Shown here: in pieces, positions 1 through 6,878 of the stretch | Numbering within the stretch: position 1 is the first letter of the stretch | Layout of the letters: every line of letters begins with the position of its first letter | Assembly: GCA_028712885.1 (NCBI GenBank) | Contig: JAQTPK010000021.1 | Location: 1 to 44,509, forward strand | DNA from: Syntrophales bacterium | GTDB lineage: Bacteria > Desulfobacterota > Syntrophia > Syntrophales > UBA4778 | Length of the DNA: 44,509 nucleotides | Direction of reading: 5' to 3' | Position numbers and translations under genes: made by a program | Notes under the pieces: model-generated | What the model saw: only the letters and a program-made list of their open reading frames with translations | The model's database searches: none | Told to the model about the DNA's origin: nothing

Positions 1-21
1 TTTGAAATCCAGCGTCGCTTC

Positions 22-125
22 GCTCCGACAGGGCGGCCGATTTAAACCGGAACGGGTGGCTCTTTTGCGTCGGAACAGGTGGCCGTTTTGCTCCGGAATG
101 AGTGGCCGTTTTCACCGGAATACGC
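22..125. repeat. four tandem imperfect 22-23 bp repeats, probable IS21-type element end
   Basis: Four consecutive units share a core of the form GTGGCCG-TTTT-N-CCGGAA: they begin near 33, 55, 78 and 101 and each ends in CGGAA. Multiple direct repeats of this size are typical of the termini of IS21-family elements, where the IstA transposase binds. No transposase gene is visible here, so this would be the end of an element lying left of the window, or a remnant. The repeat structure is seen directly; the family assignment is from memory of similar sequences and is tentative. Confidence 0.4.
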
Positions 126-126
126 A

Positions 127-197
127 ACCCGGCCCCACCCGCGCACCGAAAATTTCCGGAAAACCGCTGGACTATTTGAGCAACAGGCCCTCAAGGG
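127..197 (+). repeat. dispersed repeat block A, copy 1
   Basis: About 70 bp beginning CCCGGCCCCACCCGCG and ending CAACAGGCCCTCAAG is repeated nearly exactly, in inverted orientation, at 19397-19464. It sits directly after the tandem IS21-like repeats. It carries no gene. The last bases (GAGCAACAGGCCCT) match the terminal sequence of the element described at 19397-19700, so this is probably one end of a further copy that extends leftwards. Confidence 0.7.
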
Positions 198-350
198 CAG
201 ACCCCTTTACCTTTCTAACCGATTTCTAACGGATTGGAATGAATTTTTCGGCTGCGCTGTAGTCGCAGGCTTCAGCCTGCGCAAGCACATGTATCTGTCT
301 ATTTTCTTCCTATGAAAAAAAGGGAAGGGGATTTCAGAATGGGTTGAAAG

Positions 351-480
351 GCCGGCGGTCGGGGCGGGTCCCTTCCTGCGCACAGGTCTTATCTGCCGAT
401 CTAATCTCTCGCTCCGCTGTAACGCACATTCGTCCGGAATCAAAGCATGAGGCGATGGCCGAGGTGAGTGGTCGGCCTCA
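351..480 (+). repeat. dispersed repeat block B, copy 1
   Basis: About 130 bp starting GCCGGCGGTCGGG and running through GTAACGCACATTCGTCCGG to GGCCGAGGTGAGTGG recurs in inverted orientation at 19531-19661. Blocks A and B occur in both places but in a different relative order. Short reading frames cross this block, but none has a recognisable product or a ribosome-binding site. The stretch between blocks A and B contains a small palindrome, GCAGGCTTCAGCCTGC, near 265-280. I see no gene from 1 to 781. Confidence 0.7.
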
Positions 481-781
481 GCCATGCCGATTGATTCAAG
501 CGATGCCTTGCCGATTTTAAAAACCCCTCATCGCCCGCCGCTCTTCAGCTCTTCATGGTGTAAATTTTTTCATCTTTATTGAAAGATGCATTTCTTCTTT
601 AATATGTTATTCAGCGATTCAATAGATTGTCGTGCAGATAATCCTTCGAATCTTCTCCAAACAGGCGAAAACCGGAATGACCTGCCGGAACTTGCCTGCA
701 TGTTTTGAAGATTGCATGCAAGGATAGCGGCCGTATATTTGCGGAGTGAAACCAGCTTATGTGAACTAAATAAAAATGGTT

Positions 782-1144
782 TCAATCTTTAGGGGCTTTA
801 ACAAAACCATAGCTTTTAACTATTCCTTCCGCGTCTAATACAACAGAAAGTTCATCACATTTCTCCTTCGAATCTGATGAACCTATGCCGGTGACCACTA
901 CATGAGATCCCGAGGTCTTGCAGAATTTGTAAACAAATAACTCCTCTTTACCTAATCGCGAAGTTCTAGTCGGTGCACCAAACCAAGCGAGGATATCAGC
1001 TCCGGTCGATTTCCCTTTTTCTATCCTGGAAACATAGCCTTCATTGATGGGCTTGCCGGTTTCTACTGTTGACCCATGGTAAGCACATCCTGTAATGACG
1101 ATAGTAATAGAAAGAATTACAAAAAAACATGAAATACCACGCAT
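782..1144 (-). CDS. small outer-membrane lipoprotein, SmpA/BamE-like
   Basis: A 120-residue protein with a classic lipoprotein signal: a hydrophobic stretch at residues 3-17 followed by the lipobox VITGC, so Cys20 would be lipidated and anchored in the outer membrane. The mature part contains GYVSRIEKGKSTGADILAWFG, which resembles the start of the SmpA/OmlA/BamE fold (a helix, then a turn leading to FGAPTR). The family is about this size. An upstream lipoprotein gene on the same strand starts 500 bp away with only a 21-bp gap, so the two may be cotranscribed. A ribosome-binding stretch GAGGAG lies just before the ATG. The lipoprotein call is firm; the BamE-like fold is a motif-level guess, and a role in barrel assembly is not shown. 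Confidence 0.7.
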   Translation of the reverse strand: MRGISCFFVILSITIVITGCAYHGSTVETGKPINEGYVSRIEKGKSTGADILAWFGAPTRTSRLGKEELFVYKFCKTSGSHVVVTGIGSSDSKEKCDELSVVLDAEGIVKSYGFVKAPKD

Positions 1145-1165
1145 AACTCCTCCTCTGGATAGATT

Positions 1166-1645
1166 TTAATGTTGATACTTTTTCATTATAGCTTTCAGAT
1201 TCTCTTGTTTTTGTTTGTACTGATTGCTCAGTTCATCTGAATAATCTTCCATTATTTCTTTAACCCTTTGTTTTGTAACTTGGTCTTTTTTATGCAGAAT
1301 AGCATTTATGCACACTTGGTCAGGTTTTCTTTCCTTGATAAAAACGTGTATTACCATAGGAAGGCCTGGCATCCTATCAAGTCCCTCTTTCCCGAAGATA
1401 ACAATGCCGTCTGCACCCCTGAAGCCCGTTGATTTTTCATAATACATGGGCGGAGGAAATCCCTTTTCTTTCCCTACCTCTATTGCTAATTCAAGAAATC
1501 CTATTTTGTCGAATTCTTCGATATTTCCAAAATCGTTGACATTGATTTTGGTTTGACACTCTTCTGTGGGATTGGGTTTAAATATTGCGCATCCATAAAA
1601 CAACAATGTGAAGACCAAAATGAACAAAACTAATGATCTATTCAT
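1166..1645 (-). CDS. hypothetical lipoprotein
   Basis: A 159-residue protein starting at the ATG at 1645, chosen over an upstream in-frame start at 1750. The chosen start has GAGGAG about 7 bases before it, and it puts a proper signal sequence at the N-terminus. The signal is hydrophobic (residues 3-16) and ends in a lipobox at LLFYGC. The rest is soluble and charged, with a lysine- and glutamine-rich C-terminal helix (QYKQKQENLKAIMKKY). I recognise no family. It precedes the 782-1144 lipoprotein by 21 bp, which suggests a two-gene envelope operon. The codon use of both is more AT-rich than the rest of the window, hinting at recent acquisition along with the neighbouring repeat debris. Confidence 0.6.
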   Translation of the reverse strand: MNRSLVLFILVFTLLFYGCAIFKPNPTEECQTKINVNDFGNIEEFDKIGFLELAIEVGKEKGFPPPMYYEKSTGFRGADGIVIFGKEGLDRMPGLPMVIHVFIKERKPDQVCINAILHKKDQVTKQRVKEIMEDYSDELSNQYKQKQENLKAIMKKYQH

Positions 1646-1954
1646 TTCAACGCTCCTCAGAAGTTCTTTTTGCATAAAAAAAGAGGCATCAATGCCTTTA
1701 GCGGCATCGAACCTCCCCGAATCGAAAACGCTTATCAAATTCTTTACCAAAAAGAATAAATATCTTCAAACAATTTCTGAATCAGGGATACACAGTGTAA
1801 CATATTCAATTTCGAACCAATGCTGATAAGTTTATTGGATTGAGTTGAATAACCGGGCATGTCTTTTTTCCAGATCCAAGATGGGTTTGGAATCCTCGCG
1901 ACAATCCCGTAATTAGCTCATATGCCTGAAAAACCATTTCTGCTCCGGGAATTG

Positions 1955-2060
1955 TCATTCCGCCCCGGGATCCATTTCCATATGTTATGCCCGACCTGAT
2001 CTGGCATCCGGAAGAGGCTGAAGATACTGGCCCCCCGGATCAAGTCCGGGGCAAGCTCTT
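1955..2060. repeat. extragenic palindromic repeat region
   Basis: The non-coding stretch 1646-2120 holds GTCATTCCGCCCCGGGATCC and the hairpin CCCCGGATCAAGTCCGGGG near 2033-2051. These resemble the dispersed extragenic palindromes common in intergenic DNA of many proteobacteria. No coding region with a credible start or product is visible in it. Confidence 0.4.
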
Positions 2061-2123
2061 CGTCGCGCTTCGCTTGCCCGGAATGGGGAGAGGAACATAC
2101 AAGGTGAGAAGACAAGGAAGATC

Positions 2124-2152
2124 TTGACAACTGTCACGTTATGCGTTACAGT
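2124..2152 (+). promoter_or_regulatory. higBA promoter with overlapping operator
   Basis: A good sigma-70 promoter is visible: TTGACA at 2124-2129, a 17-bp spacer and TACAGT at 2147-2152. Between and over these lies the imperfect dyad TGTCACGTTATGCGTTACA (2132-2150). Its arms TGTCACG and CGTTACA differ from perfect symmetry at one base. Toxin-antitoxin operons of the HigBA type are repressed by HigA at such a dyad covering the -10 box, so this is the expected autoregulatory site. Transcription would begin within a few bases of the GTG at 2159. Confidence 0.65.
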
Positions 2153-2158
2153 GGCACC

Positions 2159-2441
2159 GTGATCAAGACATTCGGCGACAAAACATACCCGGGGATTTTT
2201 CATGACTGGCGGGTCAAATCGACTCCAGCCTGATTTGTTGAAAAGGGCTCTCAGGCGGCTTGAATACATTGATTATGAAAGTTGCCTGGATGATCTCAGG
2301 GTTCCACCCAGTAACCGCCTGCACAGCTTGAAGGGAGATCGAAAGGGGCAGTATGCGATCTCGATCAATGACCAATGGCGGATCTGCTTCAGTTTTCGGG
2401 ATGGTGACGCATACGATGTCGAGATCATTGACTACCATTGA
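2159..2441 (+). pseudogene. higB: HigB/RelE-type toxin, reading frame shifted by one base
   Basis: The open frame from ATG 2202 to 2441 gives 79 residues. It carries the C-terminal two thirds of a HigB mRNA interferase: RALRRLEYID, DDLRVPPSNRLHSLKGDR, the core INDQWRICFSF and the typical end DAYDVEIIDYH. The missing N-terminus is present upstream in another frame from GTG 2159 (VIKTFGDKTY, IFHDWRVK). Reading AAA at 2216-2218, skipping T2219 and resuming at CGA 2220 gives VKRLQPDLLKRALRRL, exactly the family pattern, in a 93-residue protein, which is the usual length. So the gene has a single extra base. It may be inactivated, an assembly error, or made as a shorter protein from 2202, which has no convincing ribosome-binding site. 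higA follows 9 bp downstream. Toxins of this family cleave mRNA on the ribosome. Confidence 0.75.
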
Positions 2442-2450
2442 GGTGTAAAG

Positions 2451-2765
2451 ATGAGTATAGAAAATAGGGGAGTTCGAAAAGTATCGCCTGCGCATCCGGG
2501 TGAAATTCTCCGTGATGATTTCATGCCGGACTTTAAGCTGACGACCGCGAGCCTGGCTGCGGCGCTGGGCGTTTCGCGCCAGACGGTCAATGAGCTTCTG
2601 CGTGAACGCCGTTCCCTTACGCCCGTCATGGCGCTGCGTTTGTCGCGGTTGTTCGGCAACACGCCCGAGTTCTGGCTTAATGCCCAGAGGGCTTATGATC
2701 TGTGGCATGCGCAGGAAGACAGCCGGGCTGACCTTGAAAAAATAAAGCCGCTCCATGCGGATTAG
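2451..2765 (+). CDS. higA: HigA-type antitoxin, XRE-family DNA-binding protein
   Basis: A 104-residue protein of the HigA/VapI antidote family. The hallmark N-terminus PAHPGEILRDDFMPDF is followed by a helix-turn-helix (LTTASLAAALGVSRQTVNELL, roughly residues 29-50). Next comes LTPVMALRLSRLFGNTPEFW, also characteristic of the family, and a C-terminal dimerisation/toxin-binding segment. It should neutralise HigB and repress the operon by binding the dyad at 2132-2150. It begins 9 bp after the toxin stop, the standard toxin-first order of higBA. The antitoxin looks intact although the toxin frame is shifted, as expected if the toxin has decayed first or if the shift is an artefact. Confidence 0.9.
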   Translation: MSIENRGVRKVSPAHPGEILRDDFMPDFKLTTASLAAALGVSRQTVNELLRERRSLTPVMALRLSRLFGNTPEFWLNAQRAYDLWHAQEDSRADLEKIKPLHAD

Positions 2766-2776
2766 TATTAAAAACC

Positions 2777-2950
2777 AGGGACACTCCCCATATTTCCAAA
2801 TAGAAGCGATCAGCCGGTTTCCCATTTTTAATGATTGTAAAACGAAAAACGCCTGATGGGCGAAGGATATGGACTATAGCTTCAATCTGACATTGTTTCC
2901 GGTATTTAGAAGACTGGTCGTTCCTGGCGGGAAATATGGGGAGTGTCCCT
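2777..2950. mobile_element. 174-bp non-autonomous element (MITE-like), copy 1
   Basis: The element begins AGGGACACTCCCCATATTTCC and ends GGAAATATGGGGAGTGTCCCT, which are inverted repeats of each other. In this copy the symmetry extends outwards through AAAACC on the left and GGTTTT on the right, to about 2770-2958. A second copy in the same orientation, roughly 85-90 percent identical, lies at 11374-11548. The interior has no open frame of note. The length, terminal inverted repeats and repeated occurrence fit a miniature inverted-repeat element moved by a transposase encoded elsewhere. It separates higA from the end of the permease operon, and its strong hairpin could act as a transcription barrier. 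Confidence 0.8.
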
Positions 2951-2967
2951 GGTTTTTTAAGAATAAT

Positions 2968-3150
2968 TCAGGTCTTACGGTCCGCATTTTTTTCCGGGGC
3001 CCAGTGGGTCAGAAAAGAAAGAAGCATGGCAATTGACACCAGCGCCAGCCCCGCCTGCCAGATAAGGGGCGAACGCTCCAGACCTGAGGAGATCAGGGCG
3101 AGGCCGGCTATCACGAGCAGGCTTGAATAAATGTAAAGCTTCTGTTTCAT
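2968..3150 (-). CDS. small two-helix membrane protein paired with permease 1
   Basis: A 60-residue protein starting at the ATG at 3150, only 5 bases after the stop codon of the preceding permease; the permease end itself (CTGAAGAAA) supplies the ribosome-binding site. A longer frame exists upstream but would overlap the permease by 64 bases. Two hydrophobic segments (YSSLLVIAGLALISSGL and PLIWQAGLALVSIAMLLSFL) predict two membrane helices with a short loop and a charged tail. The WQAGLA motif is shared with the small proteins at 4846-5013 and 6669-6878, each of which follows a permease of the same family. I know of no described function; a small subunit or stabiliser of the carrier is the inference. 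Confidence 0.7.
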   Translation of the reverse strand: MKQKLYIYSSLLVIAGLALISSGLERSPLIWQAGLALVSIAMLLSFLTHWAPEKNADRKT

Positions 3151-3155
3151 TTTCT

Positions 3156-4823
3156 TCAGCTCAGGACGTATATAAGCATGGTCGCGGCCGAGATAATGCA
3201 GGCGGTCATAATGCTCCACGGGAGCGCCCTGGCGAGAATTACCCCGAGCCTTTCGGAAATACCTGTTACAGCGGCCCCGAGGAGGGCGTCCCCGGGGGAT
3301 ATGGCGTTTCCGGTAGCTCCCCCGGCAAATTGCCCGGCCAGTGCAAGCTCGACCTGTATTCCTTCCGCCTGGGCCGCCGTTGCCTGTAGCGGCGCGAACA
3401 GCACGTTGGACGCGGTGTTGGAGGAAGTTATCAGGGACCCGATCAGCCCGATGAAGTTACTCGCTCCGACATAGGCCATGGTCGGCGCGACATGGGCCAC
3501 GCCCAGGGCCAGGATAATTATCTGTCCTGAATGGTCCATCACTTTGCTGATCAGCAGAAGAGCCGTTATGGCCGTTGTTGCCGGGAGGGCGTCCTGTGAT
3601 GCCGACAGGATAATGGCGCCCGGCGTGAACTCCGGGGGATAGGCCTTTTTCTTCCGGAACAGAAGGTATCCCGCCAGCGCCGACAGAAGCAGCAGCGTTC
3701 CCGGGTGTGTCAACGGCGTGAAAGACGAGTAGGCGTCCGTGGCCTCGTTATAAACCCCGTATTCCGTCGTTGTTTCGGGGAAGGGCAGGCCCACCCTGAC
3801 CTGCTCGAGAAAGTCCCGGATAAAGGGAATCATGAGCGCAATGATCGAGATTGCCGCCAGGAAGGCGTAAGGGGCCAGGGCCGCCGCCAGCGACAGCCCC
3901 GTTTCTTTCTTGTCCTCCCCGGCGGAGTCGTCCTTCCGCCCCCCGTGAAATCTTTCTTCCTCCTCCCTGGCCGCCCGCTTGGACTCCTCCGTGAACACCC
4001 GGTCCGGCTCGTCCTCGTCATGCTGCCGGTAAAAGCTCCATCGTCCCAGAAGGAAAGTTGCACCGAGTGCCGCAGCGGAAGCGAAAAAAACCGCCAGCGG
4101 CGTTATAAAAGGAAGCAGGATGATCTGAAGCCCGCCGTGGAGCAGCGAAATGACCGCAATTGCCGGGAACCCCCTTTTGAGCGCCCACAGCCTGCCGTAC
4201 ATCCAGGCGATCGTAAGGCCGCCAGCCAAATTCGGAATCCAGATGAGGAGGCCGGAGTAGAGGAACAAAAGTTCCCTGTTCGGGATGTCGACGACGGCGA
4301 GGGTGGCGAACCAGCCGGCGCCAAGCGTCCCGTACATGTTGGCCCAGGCGGCGCCGATCAACGGCAGCACGACGGCGTAGACCGGCTTCACCCCGAGTCC
4401 CACCAGGAGGGGCGAAGTAATGGCGATCGGCGTCCCGAACCCCGCGATTCCCTGGATGAAGGACGACAGGACCCACGCGAAGGCCAGGACAACGAGGAGC
4501 CGGTCGGGGAGGAGCTTCCTTATCCCCTGCTGTATGGCGATGAAAGCCCGCGCCTTTTCAACAGTATTGTAGAGGATGAGCGCCGGCCAGATGACATAGA
4601 GGATGAAGATCGCGTCCCAGATTCCCTTGCCGGCGGCAACGGCCATGGTCCGCAGGGGGGTATGGAACAGCGCGATTGCGGAAACCGCCCCAATTGCAAG
4701 CGCGGCCGGCGCGGCGGAAGATGTGGACCATCTTCGCCAGATGAGGAGCAGCAGGAGGGCCAGGATCGGGAGAGACGATACGGTCCAACTGAGGACGGTT
4801 ATGGGTAATTCCGTTGCGGCCAC
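3156..4823 (-). CDS. L-lactate permease family transporter (permease 1)
   Basis: A 555-residue, very hydrophobic protein of the LctP/GlcA family (Lactate_perm), inner-membrane carriers that take up L-lactate, D-lactate or glycolate with protons. Recognisable family segments are WDAIFILYVIWPALILY, SFIQGIAGFGTPIAI, PLIGAAWANMYGTLG, the mid-protein FTPLTHPGTLLLL, and a C-terminal SNFIGLIGSLITSSNTASN with a GGATGNAISPGDALLG end. A long charged cytoplasmic loop (about residues 265-305) divides two halves of about six helices each. The length matches the family (about 550). Translation starts at GTG 4823, 22 bp after the preceding small gene. It is the third of three paralogues in one operon; the exact substrate cannot be read from sequence. 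Confidence 0.9.
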   Translation of the reverse strand: MAATELPITVLSWTVSSLPILALLLLLIWRRWSTSSAAPAALAIGAVSAIALFHTPLRTMAVAAGKGIWDAIFILYVIWPALILYNTVEKARAFIAIQQGIRKLLPDRLLVVLAFAWVLSSFIQGIAGFGTPIAITSPLLVGLGVKPVYAVVLPLIGAAWANMYGTLGAGWFATLAVVDIPNRELLFLYSGLLIWIPNLAGGLTIAWMYGRLWALKRGFPAIAVISLLHGGLQIILLPFITPLAVFFASAAALGATFLLGRWSFYRQHDEDEPDRVFTEESKRAAREEEERFHGGRKDDSAGEDKKETGLSLAAALAPYAFLAAISIIALMIPFIRDFLEQVRVGLPFPETTTEYGVYNEATDAYSSFTPLTHPGTLLLLSALAGYLLFRKKKAYPPEFTPGAIILSASQDALPATTAITALLLISKVMDHSGQIIILALGVAHVAPTMAYVGASNFIGLIGSLITSSNTASNVLFAPLQATAAQAEGIQVELALAGQFAGGATGNAISPGDALLGAAVTGISERLGVILARALPWSIMTACIISAATMLIYVLS

Positions 4824-4845
4824 GAATCATCCCTGCTCCAGGCGT

Positions 4846-5013
4846 TTATTTTTCGTCCTTACTGAACAGCCTGGCCGCGGGGGGGATCAGTGCGCCAATC
4901 GCAAATATGGCCAGGCCGGCCTGCCACACCAGGGGCCGGCCCCAGGCAAAACCCCAGCTGATGATCGGAAGCGAGGCAAGAAGAAGAATGAGGGAGATTG
5001 CGAGTCCTTTCAT
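4846..5013 (-). CDS. small two-helix membrane protein paired with permease 2
   Basis: A 55-residue protein starting at ATG 5013, 9 bases after the permease 2 stop, with GAGGTG just before it, and ending at TAA 4846. Two hydrophobic stretches (LAISLILLLASLPIISWGFA and PLVWQAGLAIFAIGALI) are separated by a short loop containing GRP, and the tail SKDEK is charged. The second helix shares the WQAGLA core with the partner of permease 1. It is easily missed because of its size, yet its position, ribosome-binding site and similarity to its two sister genes argue that it is real. The function is unknown. Confidence 0.7.
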   Translation of the reverse strand: MKGLAISLILLLASLPIISWGFAWGRPLVWQAGLAIFAIGALIPPAARLFSKDEK

Positions 5014-5022
5014 CTTTTCACC

Positions 5023-6645
5023 TCAGAAAATTATCAGGGCGATCGTGGCCGCCCCGGTCAGCAGGGAAACGGCTATCGCCCACGGGAACGTTTTCTTCAG
5101 GACCTCGCCCTCGCGCCCCGGGATGCCGGCGGTCCCCGTCCCCAGGACTGCATTGGCGGGGGCCACTGCATTGCCGATGGCCCCGCCGGTGCTCTGCGCG
5201 GCGAAGATCGCCGATTCGGAAAGGGTCTCGAGTTCGGCCACCCTCATCTGCAGCGGCATGAAAAGCACGTTGGATGCCGTATTGCTGGAAGTCATGAACG
5301 CGCCGAGCACCCCGATGAAATTGGCGAAGTAACTGTAAACCAGGGGGGGCGTTGTCACGGCCACGCCTTCGGCCAGGGTTATGACCTGGCCGGAGTGGTC
5401 CATAATCTTGCTCATCGTCAGGAATCCGATGACGGCAACGGATGAAGGTATTGCCGCCGAGGCCATCCCGCCGAAGATTCCGGAAATATCATCTTTGCGT
5501 TCCGCCCACTCACGATAGAAGCCGCGGTACAGGTAGTAGAGCCAGGTGAGTACGGAAGATATGATGAGAAACGTCCCGGGGTGGGTCAGGGGTGTGAAGG
5601 GCGAATAAGGTGTCTTGGCTTCCTGTCCGACACCGTACCCCGTTTCAACCTGCGGGAAGGGGAAACCGACACTGTATCTCTCGCCGAATTCCTTAAGAAC
5701 GGGGACCAGGAGGATAGATACGGACACGACAGTCAGAATTGCATAAGGGACCAGAGAATCGATGAAACCCATCACCGGGCGCGCCTCTTGTACCTTTTCC
5801 TGATCGCTGAGGATGGTCGATAGTTCCCTCAGGTCAGGATCTTCCTCACTGTATCGCTTCAGCCGCGACAGGGGATAGAGACAGGCCATTGCGGCTGTCC
5901 CGGCGAGAAAGTTTGAAAGCACCGGGGTCCAGAACATGAGGAGGATCTGGAGCCCGCCATGGACAAGGCTGATGATCAGCACCATCGGTGCGGAACGGGC
6001 GGCTGCGGACATGCGGCCGTATATCCAGGCGATGGAAAAGCCGGCCGTGATGTTCGGAATCCACAGAAGGGCAGCCGTTTCCAGGGCCGTTTTCAGCTCA
6101 TTTTCTATCTGGACCACCTGCTGCGTGGCAATCCAGCTTACGGCTATGGTCCCGAACATGTTTGCCCAAGCGTGGCCTATGAGCGGTATGACTACGGCGT
6201 AAATCGGCCGCACTCCGATGGCGAGCATGAGCGGCGCCACGACGGCAATGGGTGTCCCGAACCCGGCAACCCCCTGGAGGAAGGACGCGAAAATCCATCC
6301 GAACGCGAGGATCAGGAAGAGCTTGTTCCGGCTGAACCGCTCGATGCCCCTGCTGAGCGAATCGAACGCCCCCGCATTATCAGCTGTGCGATATAGCAGC
6401 AAGGCCGGCCAGATGATATAAAGGATGAAAACGGCATCCCACACGCCCTTACCGGCAGCCACCGCCAGCACCTCGCCGGAAGAGCGGAACATGGCCAGCG
6501 CGACGACGACCGCTGCTCCCACGGCAACAGGCGCTGCGGCTGCCGAGCCCCATCTCAGCATTATGAGCAATAACAGGAGAATAATAATGGGAGCCATCGC
6601 GCTCAGCCAGAACGTGATGTTAAGGGGCAATTCGTTTACAGTCAT
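5023..6645 (-). CDS. L-lactate permease family transporter (permease 2)
   Basis: A 540-residue paralogue of permeases 1 and 3 with the same architecture. It has the N-terminal helices, WDAVFILYIIWPALLLYRT, SFLQGVAGFGTPIAVVAPL, PLIGHAWANMFGT, then a hydrophilic loop (around residues 270-300). The second half contains FTPLTHPGTFLI, NFIGVLGAFMTSSNTASNVLF and GGAIGNAVAPANAVLGTG. The family couples monocarboxylate (lactate or glycolate) uptake to protons at the inner membrane. It starts at ATG 6645, 23 bp after the small gene at 6669. The sequence is clearly diverged from its neighbours, so these are old duplicates, which suggests different substrates or subunits rather than simple dosage. Confidence 0.9.
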   Translation of the reverse strand: MTVNELPLNITFWLSAMAPIIILLLLLIMLRWGSAAAAPVAVGAAVVVALAMFRSSGEVLAVAAGKGVWDAVFILYIIWPALLLYRTADNAGAFDSLSRGIERFSRNKLFLILAFGWIFASFLQGVAGFGTPIAVVAPLMLAIGVRPIYAVVIPLIGHAWANMFGTIAVSWIATQQVVQIENELKTALETAALLWIPNITAGFSIAWIYGRMSAAARSAPMVLIISLVHGGLQILLMFWTPVLSNFLAGTAAMACLYPLSRLKRYSEEDPDLRELSTILSDQEKVQEARPVMGFIDSLVPYAILTVVSVSILLVPVLKEFGERYSVGFPFPQVETGYGVGQEAKTPYSPFTPLTHPGTFLIISSVLTWLYYLYRGFYREWAERKDDISGIFGGMASAAIPSSVAVIGFLTMSKIMDHSGQVITLAEGVAVTTPPLVYSYFANFIGVLGAFMTSSNTASNVLFMPLQMRVAELETLSESAIFAAQSTGGAIGNAVAPANAVLGTGTAGIPGREGEVLKKTFPWAIAVSLLTGAATIALIIF

Positions 6646-6668
6646 AAATCACACTTTCCAATAGACCG

Positions 6669-6878
6669 TCACCCGCCTTTGTCCGGATCGCCTTCACCGT
6701 CCGCCGTGAAAAATCTGGTTATAAGCGGTATGGCCATTGCCGCGAAAAATACGGCGAGGCCGGCCCATGTTCCTGAAATGCTTCCCGCGATTGCCGAGCG
6801 GTACATCCACACGCCGCCTGCTCCGGCAAGCAGGACACCGATCCCGAGTCGCCACTCGCTTTTCTTCAGCCACTTCAT
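6669..6878 (-). CDS. small two-helix membrane protein paired with permease 3
   Basis: A 69-residue protein whose ATG overlaps the permease 3 stop codon (ATGA, 6875-6878), a sign of translational coupling. It has two predicted helices (LGIGVLLAGAGGVWMY and WAGLAVFFAAMAIPLI). The W-AGLA core of the second aligns with WQAGLA in the partners of permeases 1 and 2. The C-terminus is acidic and charged (TADGEGDPDKGG). The repeated order of permease then small protein, with tight coupling each time, is the best evidence for a functional link. I do not recognise a named family. Confidence 0.75.
   Translation of the reverse strand: MKWLKKSEWRLGIGVLLAGAGGVWMYRSAIAGSISGTWAGLAVFFAAMAIPLITRFFTADGEGDPDKGG

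Noticed and set aside
576-785. 69-codon minus-strand frame after the first lipoprotein
   Set aside because: Starts at TTG with no ribosome-binding site and shows no signal, helix or family pattern.
3705-4808. 367-codon plus-strand frame rich in Arg, Gly and Pro
   Set aside because: It is the antisense shadow of permease 1; composition is that of reverse-frame GC-rich DNA and there is no ribosome-binding site or domain.
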